DNA from: Caballeronia sp. SBC1
GTDB taxonomy: Bacteria; Pseudomonadota; Gammaproteobacteria; Burkholderiales; Burkholderiaceae
DNA length: 64,000 nucleotides
Reading direction: 5' to 3'
Assembly (NCBI RefSeq): GCF_011493005.1
Contig: NZ_CP049158.1
Span: 1,550,001 to 1,614,000 of the forward strand
The notes under the pieces are model-generated. The model searched no databases and was not told the origin of the DNA. It saw nothing but the letters and a program-made list of their open reading frames with translations. Each line of letters begins with the position of its first letter. Position 1 is the first letter of the stretch. Shown here piece after piece: positions 29,778 to 38,282 of the stretch. The translations under genes and the position numbers were made by a program.

Positions 29778-30290
29778 TCATGCAGCGGCGGGTTTGAATG
29801 TCATCGCCAGACCGTTCATGCAATAGCGCAACCCGGTGGGTTTGGGGCCGTCATCGAAGACATGGCCCAGATGGCCGCCGCAACGCCGGCAGTGCACCTC
29901 CGTGCGTGATACGCCGAAAGACAGGTCTTCGCGTGTAGCCACTGCGTGGTCGAGCGGTGCCCAGAAGCTAGGCCAGCCGGTGTGGCTGTCGAACTTCGTA
30001 CGCGATGAAAAGACGTCGAGCTGGCATCCGGCGCAAGCGAACGTGCCGCTGCGATGTTCGTCGTTCAACGGGCTGCTGTAAGGACGTTCCGTGCCTTCGT
30101 GCCGAAGCACGTTGTATTGAGCGGGAGTCAGCAGGCGGCGCCATTGATCGTCAGGATGAACGACCTCGAATGATTCATCGGCGGTGCTGCCTTTTCCGGT
30201 CGCACCTAACACGCGATGCTGATTGAACGCGGCGAATGCCGCTGCCGCAAAAACGCTGCTTGCAAAAATAAACCGGCGCCGGGTTTGCAT
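29778..30290 (-). CDS. msrB: Peptide-methionine (R)-S-oxide reductase, exported
   Basis: Reduces methionine-R-sulfoxide in proteins. The 170-residue chain has a Tat-like signal (TRRRFIFA near the start, then an Ala-rich hydrophobic stretch), so it should act in the periplasm. Both zinc pairs are present (CAGC and CRRC), as are TGWPSFWAPLD, GGHLGHVFDDGP and the catalytic Cys in LRYCMNGLAMTF. Here MNG replaces the more usual VNS after the catalytic Cys. It probably shares an operon with the DipZ gene, which could recycle it. Confidence 0.93.
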   Translation of the reverse strand: MQTRRRFIFASSVFAAAAFAAFNQHRVLGATGKGSTADESFEVVHPDDQWRRLLTPAQYNVLRHEGTERPYSSPLNDEHRSGTFACAGCQLDVFSSRTKFDSHTGWPSFWAPLDHAVATREDLSFGVSRTEVHCRRCGGHLGHVFDDGPKPTGLRYCMNGLAMTFKPAAA

Positions 30291-30611
30291 GATGTGCTCC
30301 TGAACAAAACTTACGCTTTGAGGAATGCTGAACTGTGTGTATGGCTTTCCGGGTCGCTACGGTGAACCGCGGTGATGGTTCTAACAGGGCAAACACTTCA
30401 ATCACGGCGTTAATCCCTTGGAGCGGAAAAATCGTGATGAATTTAGGAAGCCTGTGGCCTAATTCAACCGGGTTTGAAAATGGTGCGGTTTCATCAACCC
30501 CAACATTCACCGTGCTTCTGTTAGCTAGTTCGTCCGGCGGACACGGTCGGTTACACGTGATCAAGCAAAATCGTTGGTGGTTTGTGGATATCCCTACATG
30601 TATGTCGTATT

Positions 30612-30651
30612 TCGCGTTACGTTATATTGAGATAAATATAGCGTAACGCGA
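30612..30651. repeat. 17-bp inverted repeat (orphan operator or hairpin)
   Basis: Arms TCGCGTTACGTTATATT and AATATAGCGTAACGCGA pair with a single G:T-type mismatch around a six-base loop. No T-run follows on the + strand. The AT-rich core in a GC-rich flank looks like an operator or promoter of a lost gene rather than a terminator. Confidence 0.7.
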
Positions 30652-30891
30652 TCGACATTGAGTCGCTATGCCGGAGGGGCAGGTTTGATCTCGGCGGTGG
30701 ATTTCACGGTTGTGATCGTGCTTGCCCGAGAGCGTTGGGGGCGAAGCGTGTTCGTGTCAGGATTCGCGAGAAGGAGGGGTTCACACATCCGTGGCTCTCG
30801 CGAGCACCGTGCTTTTGGGGTACCCATGTATGGGAACTGCACGCGGTGGACACTTACGAGCCCTCGTTTTGAAAGCGTTTTCTTTGCTTCG

Positions 30892-30917
30892 TTTCTTTGT
30901 CGCTTTGGACAAAGAAA
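30892..30917. repeat. Extragenic hairpin TTTCTTTGTC/GACAAAGAAA
   Basis: A perfect 10-base stem with loop GCTTTG. From memory this sequence resembles extragenic elements found many times in Burkholderiales genomes; only one copy is seen here. Confidence 0.55.
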
Positions 30918-30998
30918 TGACGCGCCGCCACGCGCAGTGGCTAATAGTGATAAAGAGAATAGCCAACATATAACGTGCGAAGGCCCTGAAAGAAGCAA

Positions 30999-31117
30999 CC
31001 CGGCATTGACTCCGACCACTACCCCCAGAACCTAGCACCCCGGCACTAACTCCGACCACTAACCCAAAACCGCCAAAACCCCAAACCCGTCCACCCGCGC
31101 GAGCGAAAAAAATCACC
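30999..31117. repeat. Extragenic repeat, copy A (with internal tandem)
   Basis: Two 27-base units starting CCCGGCA at 30999 and 31039 match at 24 of 27 positions, period 40. The block continues to GCGCGAGCGAAAAAAATCACC at the stop codon of the exported protein gene. A related copy lies at 50048-50120 and a short one at 44327-44346. Confidence 0.65.
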
Positions 31118-31583
31118 GCACCATATACCCCCGATCTGCCATGCATTCGCCATACGAGCGCCAGTACTGGACCATCGGCGGCTCGGGCGGGGGTAACGCG
31201 GGCATGGGCGCATCGGCGGAAGTCGAACTAGCGTGCGCGGCAGCGCGAGCATCCGCGGCCACACCGGGAGTGGGCGTCGCAGAAGCTTCCATCGCCGATG
31301 CGGCAACCGGTGCGGACCCGGGCGCAATCGCCGATGGCAACGGCGCTGCCACCGCAACCGGATGCACCGCACCTGGCTTCACCGTTTTCGGCTTTTCGGG
31401 CGCCTGGGACACGCGCGCCATCACCACGCCGGTATGTTGATTGGCGTAGCTGAAGCACATGGCGGTATCGATACTGGTTTGCGTTGGGCTCTGGCTGCGC
31501 ATTGGAAAGGCGAGCGGTTGTTGCGCAAGCGCGCTCACGCTCACGAACAGTACGGCAATGCCGGCGGACAGGGGGATTCTCAT
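31113..31583 (-). CDS. Exported Ala/Pro-rich protein of unknown function
   Basis: A 156-residue protein with a signal peptide (MRIPLSAGIAVLFVSVSALA, cut before QQPL). The mature part has a conserved-looking start with one Cys (TAMCFSYANQHTG), a long Ala/Pro/Ser linker (about residues 75-130) and a compact end YWRSYGECMADRGYMVR with a second Cys. The two Cys may pair in the periplasm. Similar C-terminal ECMxxRGY ends occur in small outer-membrane-associated proteins, but I do not recognise the family. The 372 bases upstream hold no gene. Confidence 0.7.
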   Translation of the reverse strand: MRIPLSAGIAVLFVSVSALAQQPLAFPMRSQSPTQTSIDTAMCFSYANQHTGVVMARVSQAPEKPKTVKPGAVHPVAVAAPLPSAIAPGSAPVAASAMEASATPTPGVAADARAAAHASSTSADAPMPALPPPEPPMVQYWRSYGECMADRGYMVR

Positions 31584-31955
31584 AGCTCGTGCACTCCGGG
31601 AAACGGGAATGGCGACACCCGGATCAAGCTGATTCCGAAGCGTCGCCAAACGAGCTTTCACCTTACTGTCCGCGTCCCGTCCTCATGCGAAAGACTATCG
31701 CTGTAATCCGCCAACTTTTCGCGTTATTCGTCCGCTTAGCGCGCTGGACCGCGTTTCTCCGACGATCCTGAGCGATCCGGGCGCCACAAAAGCCGGGGCG
31801 GCATGGCTCGGAAGATCCGCCTTGTGCAACGCACCACAAGCCGCGCGGTTCGCAACGACCCATATATAACGGAAAGATCCTCAACCGCGAACCCAAACGC
31901 GCGTGCCGATACGCCTGCTTAGCCCAAATAAAGCCGCGAACTTAACGCACCAGAA

Positions 31956-33143
31956 TCAAACGCTTTCCAACGCCAGCGCAATACCCTGCCCACCGCCTAT
32001 GCACAGTGTCACCATCGCTCGCTTCAGGCCGTTGCGTTTCATCGCGTGGGCGAGACGCGTGACCAGTACCGCGCCGGTTGCGCCAATAGCGTGGCCATGA
32101 GCGATCGCGCCGCCCTCGGGGTTCACCACGTCATCGGGCAGACCCAGCTTCCGCGCAACCGCAATCGGCACGGCGGCGAACGCTTCGTTGATCTCAATGC
32201 GTTCAAGATCGCCCAGCTTCCAGCCCGCGCGATCCAACGCCTGCTGCACGGCGGGCACCGGTCCCAGACCGAACATGCCCGGGTCCACCGCCGCGATACC
32301 ATACGCGACCAGCCGCACCGAGGGCTCAATCCCCTTGCGCTCGGCGAACGCGCGATCGGCCACGAGCATCGCAGCCGCACCGCTGTTCAGGCCCGGCGCG
32401 TTGCCGGCGGTGATCGTTCCGTCTGGACGGAACGCGGGACGCAATTTGGCGAGCGTCTCGAACGTGGTGTCCGGGCGTGGCTGTTCATCGACGTTGAAAA
32501 GAACGCTTTGCTTGCCCGCCTTCACCTCCACGCCGACAATCTCCGCCGCGAACCAACCCTTCGCCTGCGCTGCGGCAAAACGTTGCTGCGAGCGCTCGGC
32601 GAAACGGTCCTGCGCTTCGCGCGTGATGTCCATTTGCGTCACGAGGTCTTCGGTATGCCAGCCGGAGTGTTTGCCGGAGAACGCGTCGTCGAGACCATCG
32701 CGCAACATGCTGTCGTGGATTTCCGCGTTGCCCATCCGATACCCAAAGCGGCCGTTATCGAGCAGATACGGCGCCCGGTCCATATTCTCCATGCCGCCCG
32801 CCACCGCGAGCTGCACGAACCCGGCGGTTATCTCGTTAGCCGCCGATACAATCGCCTGCGCTCCCGAGCCGCACACGCGGTTCACGGTCAGCGCGGGTAC
32901 CGAGACAGGCAAGCCGCCGTTCATGGCTGCCTGACGCGCCGGATTCATGCGGTTGCCCGCCTGGATCACGTTACCTAAGGTCACCGAATCCACGTCCTGC
33001 CCGGCGACCCCGGCCCGCCACAAGGTTTCACGGACAACAGCCGCGCCAAGGTCCGTCGCGGGCGTGCCTTTCAGGCTTCCGTTGAACGCACCAATCGCGG
33101 TCCTGACTGGCTCACACAGCACAATTTCACGTTGTTGGCTCAT
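31956..33143 (-). CDS. Acetyl-CoA C-acetyltransferase (thiolase)
   Basis: A 395-residue type II thiolase that condenses two acetyl-CoA or cleaves acetoacetyl-CoA. The acyl-accepting Cys lies in NRVCGSGAQAI, the His in NPEGGAIAHGHAIGATGA, and the second active-site Cys in LCIGGGQGIAL. Length and motifs are complete. The SDR gene lies 29 bases upstream on the same strand, so they may share a transcript. A degradative or a polyhydroxybutyrate role is not decided by this context. Confidence 0.93.
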   Translation of the reverse strand: MSQQREIVLCEPVRTAIGAFNGSLKGTPATDLGAAVVRETLWRAGVAGQDVDSVTLGNVIQAGNRMNPARQAAMNGGLPVSVPALTVNRVCGSGAQAIVSAANEITAGFVQLAVAGGMENMDRAPYLLDNGRFGYRMGNAEIHDSMLRDGLDDAFSGKHSGWHTEDLVTQMDITREAQDRFAERSQQRFAAAQAKGWFAAEIVGVEVKAGKQSVLFNVDEQPRPDTTFETLAKLRPAFRPDGTITAGNAPGLNSGAAAMLVADRAFAERKGIEPSVRLVAYGIAAVDPGMFGLGPVPAVQQALDRAGWKLGDLERIEINEAFAAVPIAVARKLGLPDDVVNPEGGAIAHGHAIGATGAVLVTRLAHAMKRNGLKRAMVTLCIGGGQGIALALESV

Positions 33144-33172
33144 GATTCTGTACTCCTGACTAACCCGAAAAT

Positions 33173-33877
33173 TTAATGGGCGGGCGTGAGATAAGCAGGC
33201 GTTGTCGAGGACAACGACGCCTTCACGTTGCGGCCGACCTCATCGACGAGAATCTCTTCCTTGCCTTGCTCAATGCCGTCGAGCACCTGACGCACGACCT
33301 CTTCCGGCGACGTCTTCGGCGCGTCGATCCCAGCGGTCATGTCGGTATCGATAAACGCCGGATGCACGCCCACCACCAGCGTGTTCTGCCCGCGCAGCTC
33401 GGTGCGCAAGCCGTTCGTGATCGCCCATGCGGCGGACTTCGACGCACTGTACGAACCCGTGTTGTCGATAGTCAGCCAGCTCAGCACCGACAGGATGTTC
33501 ACCACCGCGCCGCCGCCGTTGCGCTTCAGGATCGGCGCGAAGGCCTGGGTAACGGCAAGCGGGCCGATCACGTTGGTCTCGACCTGCGAGCGCACGGCAT
33601 CGATCGACGCGCCATCGAGCAGCGAACCGCCAATGATTGCGCCGGCATTGTTGATGACGATCTGCACGTCCGTCAGACTATCCGCCGCGGCGGCAATGCT
33701 CTGTGCATTCGTGACGTCGAGCTGCACCGCTTCAACGCCCGGCACTTTGACCTGGCTTTTGTCTCGCGCCGATGCATACACCTTCGATGCCCCCGCCGCG
33801 AGCAACGCTTTCGCAAACTGCTGGCCAAGGCCGCGATTCGCGCCGGTCACCAATACGACTTTTCCTTTGATTTCCAC
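33173..33877 (-). CDS. SDR family oxidoreductase, MarR-regulated
   Basis: A 234-residue short-chain dehydrogenase with VTGANRGLGQQFAKAL as cofactor motif, NNAGAI, a Ser in LSVLSWL and YSASKSAAW as the catalytic Tyr/Lys. Its upstream region has a perfect GTGCATATGCAC palindrome 14 bases before the start codon. The same box occurs in the promoter of the divergently unrelated MarR gene upstream on the same strand, so repression by that MarR protein is likely. Substrate unknown. Confidence 0.92.
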   Translation of the reverse strand: MEIKGKVVLVTGANRGLGQQFAKALLAAGASKVYASARDKSQVKVPGVEAVQLDVTNAQSIAAAADSLTDVQIVINNAGAIIGGSLLDGASIDAVRSQVETNVIGPLAVTQAFAPILKRNGGGAVVNILSVLSWLTIDNTGSYSASKSAAWAITNGLRTELRGQNTLVVGVHPAFIDTDMTAGIDAPKTSPEEVVRQVLDGIEQGKEEILVDEVGRNVKASLSSTTPAYLTPAH

Positions 33878-33890
33878 GTCGCTCTCCGTA

Positions 33891-33902
33891 GTGCATATGC
33901 AC
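33891..33902. promoter_or_regulatory. MarR-type operator upstream of SDR
   Basis: Perfect 12-base palindrome GTGCATATGCAC. On the minus strand it reads AAAGTGCATATGCAC, matching the box in the marR promoter at 34395. Confidence 0.65.
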
Positions 33903-33946
33903 TTTATAAGACAAAAAACCGCCCGACTGGAGGCCGAGCGACTATT

Positions 33947-34378
33947 TCATTCCATCGATGTCAATTCAAGCAGCGACTTTCTTAGTTCTCCGGCGCGTTC
34001 CCGGCCGAACTTGTCCTCGAATTCCTGCTGTGCCTCGCGCCAGCGCAGCGATGCTTCGCCGAGCGTCTTTCTCCCGGCGTCGGACAACGACAACGCTACC
34101 GCCCGTGTGCTGGTGTCTTGCTGGGCGGCCGTGACAAGGCGGTCGCGCTGCAACGGTTTCAGTGCCCGGACCAGCGTAGTGCGCTCCATGACCATGGCAT
34201 CCGCGAGTTCGGCCATGGTGACGCCCGGACGCCGGTGGATTGCCGCGAGCAGCGTGAATTGCGCCGCCGTCACGCCTGCCTGGCTAACGTGACGCTCATA
34301 AAGCTGCGACACAAACCGCGCCGCCTGCCGGATGGCGAAGCAATTGCAGTCGAGGTAGGACAAATCTTGAGTAGTCAT
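33947..34378 (-). CDS. MarR family transcriptional regulator
   Basis: A 143-residue winged-helix repressor. The DNA-binding part includes TLLAAIHRRPGVTMAELADAMVMERTTLVRALKPLQRDRLV and the wing with Asp/Arg typical of the family. I chose the start MTTQDLSYLD because a good promoter (TTGACA and TAGCAT, 17-base spacing) predicts a transcript that begins at or next to this ATG; the in-frame ATG three codons upstream would lie inside the -10 box. N-terminal Cys residues (DCNC) may sense thiol reactivity. It probably controls itself and the SDR. Confidence 0.88.
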   Translation of the reverse strand: MTTQDLSYLDCNCFAIRQAARFVSQLYERHVSQAGVTAAQFTLLAAIHRRPGVTMAELADAMVMERTTLVRALKPLQRDRLVTAAQQDTSTRAVALSLSDAGRKTLGEASLRWREAQQEFEDKFGRERAGELRKSLLELTSME

Positions 34379-34385
34379 AGGCCAC

Positions 34386-34414
34386 ATGCTATTCGTGTAT
34401 ATGCACTTTGTCAA
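34386..34414 (-). promoter_or_regulatory. marR promoter with embedded operator
   Basis: On the minus strand TTGACA (34409-34414) and TAGCAT (34386-34391) are separated by 17 bases. The operator GTGTATATGCAC (34395-34406), one base away from the perfect palindrome at 33891, fills the spacer, an ideal place for repression. Confidence 0.65.
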
Positions 34415-34450
34415 GATGGAGAAGTGGCCAGCACTTCCGCCGAACCTCAA

Positions 34451-35506
34451 CTACCCCTTGGGATAAGCCACGACATCGCCTTCAACCGACAGCGCAATGC
34501 GCTCGCCGACACGCGGATGCGAATGCCCCGCCACGCGAATCTGCACACCACGCCCGCCTGTGAGGGACCGCAGCATGACGCTGGCATCGTGACCATAGAA
34601 CACGACTTTCTCGACCACTGCCTGGACACCATCGCCATTCACACGATGATCAGAAACAATCCGGATCTGCTCCGGCCGGATCATCACGTCGACATCGCTC
34701 GCGACCACGGCGCGCGCGATCGGCAAAGTGCCGAACTCGCAAATCACCTGCTTCGAATTTGCGCGATCAATCAATCCCGGCACGATCACCGCGTCGCCGA
34801 CAAAACTCGCCAGCTCCCGCGACACCGGCCGCCGATACACCGCCTCCGGCGAATCCGTCTGCACAAGACGGCCACGCCACAACACCGCGACCTCGTGCCC
34901 GAGCGACAACGCCTCGGCTTGATCGTGCGTAACAAGCACCGCGGTGGCACCCGTGGCAGCAAGCGCGTTTGCCACGGCTTCACGCGTTTCGATCCGCAAG
35001 GCGGCATCGAGGGAAGAAAACGGTTCGTCGAGCATCACGAGCGAGGGCGAAGGCGCAAGCGCGCGCGCCAGCGCCACCCGCTGCTGCTGTCCACCGGACA
35101 ATGCCTGCGGCGCGCGGTCGCCGTACGCAGCGGGCAGACCAACCAGCGCCAGCAATTCATCCACGCGATACCGCGCCCGCCGCTGCTGCCGCGGCAAGCC
35201 GAAGACGATGTTATCGGCCACAGAAAGATGCGGAAACAGCGCGCCTTCCTGCGGCACATAGCCTATCCGCCGTGCTTCGGACGGCACATGAATGCCCGGG
35301 CCGGCCACACGTACGCCATCGATTTCAACGGTGCCGCCGTCAGCACGCTCGAAGCCGCACAGCACGCGCAGCAGCGTGGTCTTGCCGCTGCCGGATGGCC
35401 CGAGCAGAGCAAGCAAGGTGCCGCGCTCCACCGATAAATCGACACCATGAAGCACGGGTTGACCATCGAAGGATTTGGTCAGGCTGGTAACGCGAAGTTC
35501 GCTCAT
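34451..35506 (-). CDS. Ferric iron ABC transporter ATP-binding protein (FbpC type)
   Basis: A 351-residue ATPase with Walker A GPSGSGKTTLLRVLCG, Q-loop YVPQEGALFPHL, signature LSGGQQQRVALARAL, Walker B VMLDEPFSSLD and the switch His in VLVTHDQAEAL. The C-terminal third (about 240-351) is a TOBE-like regulatory domain. It is the last gene of the six-gene operon that starts at 42339, six bases after the permease stop. Energises import by the FbpAB partners. Confidence 0.92.
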   Translation of the reverse strand: MSELRVTSLTKSFDGQPVLHGVDLSVERGTLLALLGPSGSGKTTLLRVLCGFERADGGTVEIDGVRVAGPGIHVPSEARRIGYVPQEGALFPHLSVADNIVFGLPRQQRRARYRVDELLALVGLPAAYGDRAPQALSGGQQQRVALARALAPSPSLVMLDEPFSSLDAALRIETREAVANALAATGATAVLVTHDQAEALSLGHEVAVLWRGRLVQTDSPEAVYRRPVSRELASFVGDAVIVPGLIDRANSKQVICEFGTLPIARAVVASDVDVMIRPEQIRIVSDHRVNGDGVQAVVEKVVFYGHDASVMLRSLTGGRGVQIRVAGHSHPRVGERIALSVEGDVVAYPKG

Positions 35507-35512
35507 ATCGAT

Positions 35513-37168
35513 TTACTTGTCAGGCGGCGAACCGGCCTGTAATCCTGCTTGTAGTTCTACTTTCAGGTCAACCGCACGCCCCGCTACTGCCGACCGCCCG
35601 AGCAACGTGAACAACGCGATTGACGCCGCCAGCGAAATGCCCACGAGCAACGCGGCATACGGCGCAGCGGCGGCAAACGCGAGCGTGGACGTATCGATCC
35701 ACACTTGCGTGGCGAGCGTGCGTGTACCGCTTGGCGACAGCAACAACGTGGAATTGAGTTCGGTGACGACCGAGATGAAGACCATCGTCGCACCTGCGCC
35801 CAGGCCAGGACCAGCCAGCGGCAAGAGCACCCGCCGCACGGTTTCGCGCCAGCTCAGCCCAAGCGACCGAGCGGTCTCTTCAAGACGCGGTTGCGCTTGC
35901 GTGAACGCCGCGCGCACGCTGACGAGCGCGAGCGGCAGGAACAAAATGGCGTAGGCCACGACCAGCAGCTCGGCGCTTTGATACAGCGGCCTCAACGCGT
36001 GCACAGCCAGCGACACGATCGCCAGCGCAACCACGAGGCTCGGCAAACCTTGCGCGAGGAACACAATACGTTCGAATGTAGTCGCAATCCTGCTGGGGAA
36101 ACGGACCAGCAAGAACGCAAGCGGCACGCACGCGAGCGTAGTGACAACCGCGGCGGCGCAACCATAACCAATCGATGACAACGTCGATTCAAGCAGCAGT
36201 TCCGGCGACACTTCCGCCGGCGTGATAGCGGCGGCGCCGCTTTGCGTCAGCCAGAAACCAATCATGCCGATAGGCACGCCCAACGTCACGATCGCCAGCG
36301 CGACAAACGCGGCGACGACCGCCCATCGCCACGCGCCGAGTTCATAACGCAGTGCGGCACGCCTCACGCCGCGATCGATGCGTTCATAGCGCGCGCCGCC
36401 GCGAACGCGCATTTCCAGCGCGAGGCAGAACAGGCACATTGCGATGAGAATGCACGCGAATACCGACGCTCCGCTGCTGTCGAAGCTCGTCCTGTATTCG
36501 GCGTAGATCTGCGTGGTGAAGGTCCGAAAGCGCAGCAGCGTGAACGCGCCAAATTCCGACAGCACGCCCAGCGCCACCAGCAACATTCCGCCGAGCAGCG
36601 CGGGCCGCAACTGCGGCAACACCACACGCACGAACACGCCAACACGACCACAACCGAGCGATCGGGCGCTTTCTTCAAGCGCCGGGTCCATGCCGCGCAA
36701 AGCGGCGGCGACCGGCAAATAGACAAGGGGAAAATACGCTGTGGAAATCACGAGCAACGCGCCCGCGAAGTCCTGCAAATCCAGGCTCAGCGAGACCCAC
36801 GCGTAACTTGTGATGAACGCAGGCATGGCGAGCGGCGCGACCGTGAGAGCCGCCCAAAGACGCCGCCCGGGCAAGCGCGTCCGTTCAATAAACCATGCTG
36901 CCGCCGTCCCCACCACTCCCGCCACGAGCGTGGCGCTCACGGTAATGGACAGCGTGTTGATGAGCAGTTCGCCCACCAGCGGCCGAAAAATCAGCTCGAT
37001 GGCGTCATCCCAGCCGAACGTCACCGCGCGATACACCGTGAAGGCGAGCGGCATCAGCACCAGCAGCGCGCACAATCCCGCCGCCACGAGCAAACCCCGC
37101 GGCGCGCGTTTGCGGCTGCGGGGTTCAGGCAGCGCGGATACGCCAACCGCCTTCACGACATCGCTCAT
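35513..37168 (-). CDS. Ferric iron ABC transporter permease (FbpB type, fused)
   Basis: A 551-residue inner-membrane protein made of two homologous permease halves, about 12 transmembrane segments. Each half ends with an EAA-type coupling loop: EESARSLGCGRVGVFVRVVLP near residue 165 and EETARSLGLSWRETVRRVLLP near residue 435. This fused layout is typical of FbpB-like Fe3+ transporters. It lies 12 bases after the binding-protein gene and 6 before the ATPase. Confidence 0.92.
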   Translation of the reverse strand: MSDVVKAVGVSALPEPRSRKRAPRGLLVAAGLCALLVLMPLAFTVYRAVTFGWDDAIELIFRPLVGELLINTLSITVSATLVAGVVGTAAAWFIERTRLPGRRLWAALTVAPLAMPAFITSYAWVSLSLDLQDFAGALLVISTAYFPLVYLPVAAALRGMDPALEESARSLGCGRVGVFVRVVLPQLRPALLGGMLLVALGVLSEFGAFTLLRFRTFTTQIYAEYRTSFDSSGASVFACILIAMCLFCLALEMRVRGGARYERIDRGVRRAALRYELGAWRWAVVAAFVALAIVTLGVPIGMIGFWLTQSGAAAITPAEVSPELLLESTLSSIGYGCAAAVVTTLACVPLAFLLVRFPSRIATTFERIVFLAQGLPSLVVALAIVSLAVHALRPLYQSAELLVVAYAILFLPLALVSVRAAFTQAQPRLEETARSLGLSWRETVRRVLLPLAGPGLGAGATMVFISVVTELNSTLLLSPSGTRTLATQVWIDTSTLAFAAAAPYAALLVGISLAASIALFTLLGRSAVAGRAVDLKVELQAGLQAGSPPDK

Positions 37169-37180
37169 ACTTTTATACGC

Positions 37181-38206
37181 TTACAGTAGTCCGGCCTGGC
37201 GCATCAGCTTGGCTGCCTTGCTGTCGTCGCCGAGTTGTTCAACCGTCAACGACGGCGGGCTCAACTGGTCGAAAGGCTTGAGCAGCGGATCGGGAGAAAC
37301 GCCTGCATGCAGCGGATATTCGAACGCAATCTTGCCCTTGGCCATCAGATCCTGCGCCCGTTCGCTGACGAGATACGCCAGGAATTGCTGCGCCGCCTGC
37401 TGGTTCTTGCTCGACTTCAATACTGCCGCGCCCGATACGTTCACGAGCGCACCCACGTCGCCGTTGCCGAAGTGATAGATCGCGCTGCGGGTGGCGCTAT
37501 CGCCCAGTTGCACGTGCAAGCGCGCCCAATAGTAGTTGTTCACTACGCCCGTTGCCACGCCGCCGCGATTCACTGCTGCCACCACACCTTCGTCGTCATC
37601 GAAGATCTGCGAATTTTTCTTCAGGCCCTTGAGCCAATCCAGCGCTTGCGCTTCGCCCTTCATCGCGATCACCGCGCTTACCACCGGCAGGAAATCGCCG
37701 TCGCTCGGTGCAATGCCGACCTTGCCTTTCCATTCCGGCTTGGCAAGATCCATCAGCGACGCCGGCAGTTGCGCCGCATCGATCTTCTTCGTGTTGTAGA
37801 CCAGCACGTTTTCACGTGCGAGCACGCCGACCCAGTCGCCCTGCGGCGAGTTGTAGCGCGACGGGATGGTCGAGAGCGTGGACGCATCGGTTTTAGCGAG
37901 CAAGCCTTTCTCGTCCAGCAACATCAGTTCGGGCGAGTTCTCGGTGAAGTAGACATCGGCGGGAGAAGCCGATCCTTCCGCGACCAGCTGAGCCGCCATG
38001 GCCGGACCTTCGCCGTTGCGGACCTTCACCGAAACACCGGTCTGCTTCTCGAAGTCCTTCGCCAGCGCGGCCACGACCTGCTCGTGTTGCGCGTTGTACA
38101 AGGTCAGCGTTGCCGCTTCCGAGTTCAGCGGCAACGCCGCTGCGGCAGCCAGCACCGCGATGCCGCAAAGCGTGCGCAGCACGGGCAGGGAGCGTGTGGT
38201 GTTCAT
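37181..38206 (-). CDS. Ferric iron ABC transporter substrate-binding protein (FbpA type)
   Basis: A 341-residue periplasmic protein with a signal peptide (about residues 1-31, ending NSEA). TLTLYNAQHEQVVAALAKDF opens the first lobe, and the paired Tyr of VVNNYYWARLHVQLG is the iron-ligating pair of the FbpA family, with a further Tyr in IPSRYNSPQGDW. Start chosen at MNTTRS, nine bases after AAGGA; an ATG three codons earlier lies directly on that site. Iron as ligand is supported by the Fur box ahead of the operon. Confidence 0.92.
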   Translation of the reverse strand: MNTTRSLPVLRTLCGIAVLAAAAALPLNSEAATLTLYNAQHEQVVAALAKDFEKQTGVSVKVRNGEGPAMAAQLVAEGSASPADVYFTENSPELMLLDEKGLLAKTDASTLSTIPSRYNSPQGDWVGVLARENVLVYNTKKIDAAQLPASLMDLAKPEWKGKVGIAPSDGDFLPVVSAVIAMKGEAQALDWLKGLKKNSQIFDDDEGVVAAVNRGGVATGVVNNYYWARLHVQLGDSATRSAIYHFGNGDVGALVNVSGAAVLKSSKNQQAAQQFLAYLVSERAQDLMAKGKIAFEYPLHAGVSPDPLLKPFDQLSPPSLTVEQLGDDSKAAKLMRQAGLL

Positions 38207-38282
38207 TGCAGTCATTCCTTTTGTTGTGGTGCGCCGGCTTGTCGCCGGCGTGTGCTTTAACTTGGCTTACGCATTCTTCAAA

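Larger units (their letters stand above)
30291..31112. other. 0.8-kb gap without a convincing gene, repeat-rich
   Basis: Open frames here have poor codon patterns and no recognisable protein. The stretch holds a long inverted repeat at 30612, a hairpin at 30892 and tandem and dispersed repeats near 30999-31115, so it looks like a landing place for extragenic elements or a decayed gene region. Confidence 0.6.

Noticed and set aside
30335..30646. A 103-codon frame after msrB
   Set aside because: Codon use is poor, no motif is seen, and its end is made by the inverted repeat at 30612.
30658..31035. Frames of 117-125 codons on both strands
   Set aside because: They are built from extragenic repeats (hairpin at 30892, tandem units near 31000) and show no protein pattern.
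36242..37189. A 315-codon open frame very rich in Arg, His and Gln
   Set aside because: Antisense to the FbpB-type permease; its composition is that of a reversed membrane protein gene.
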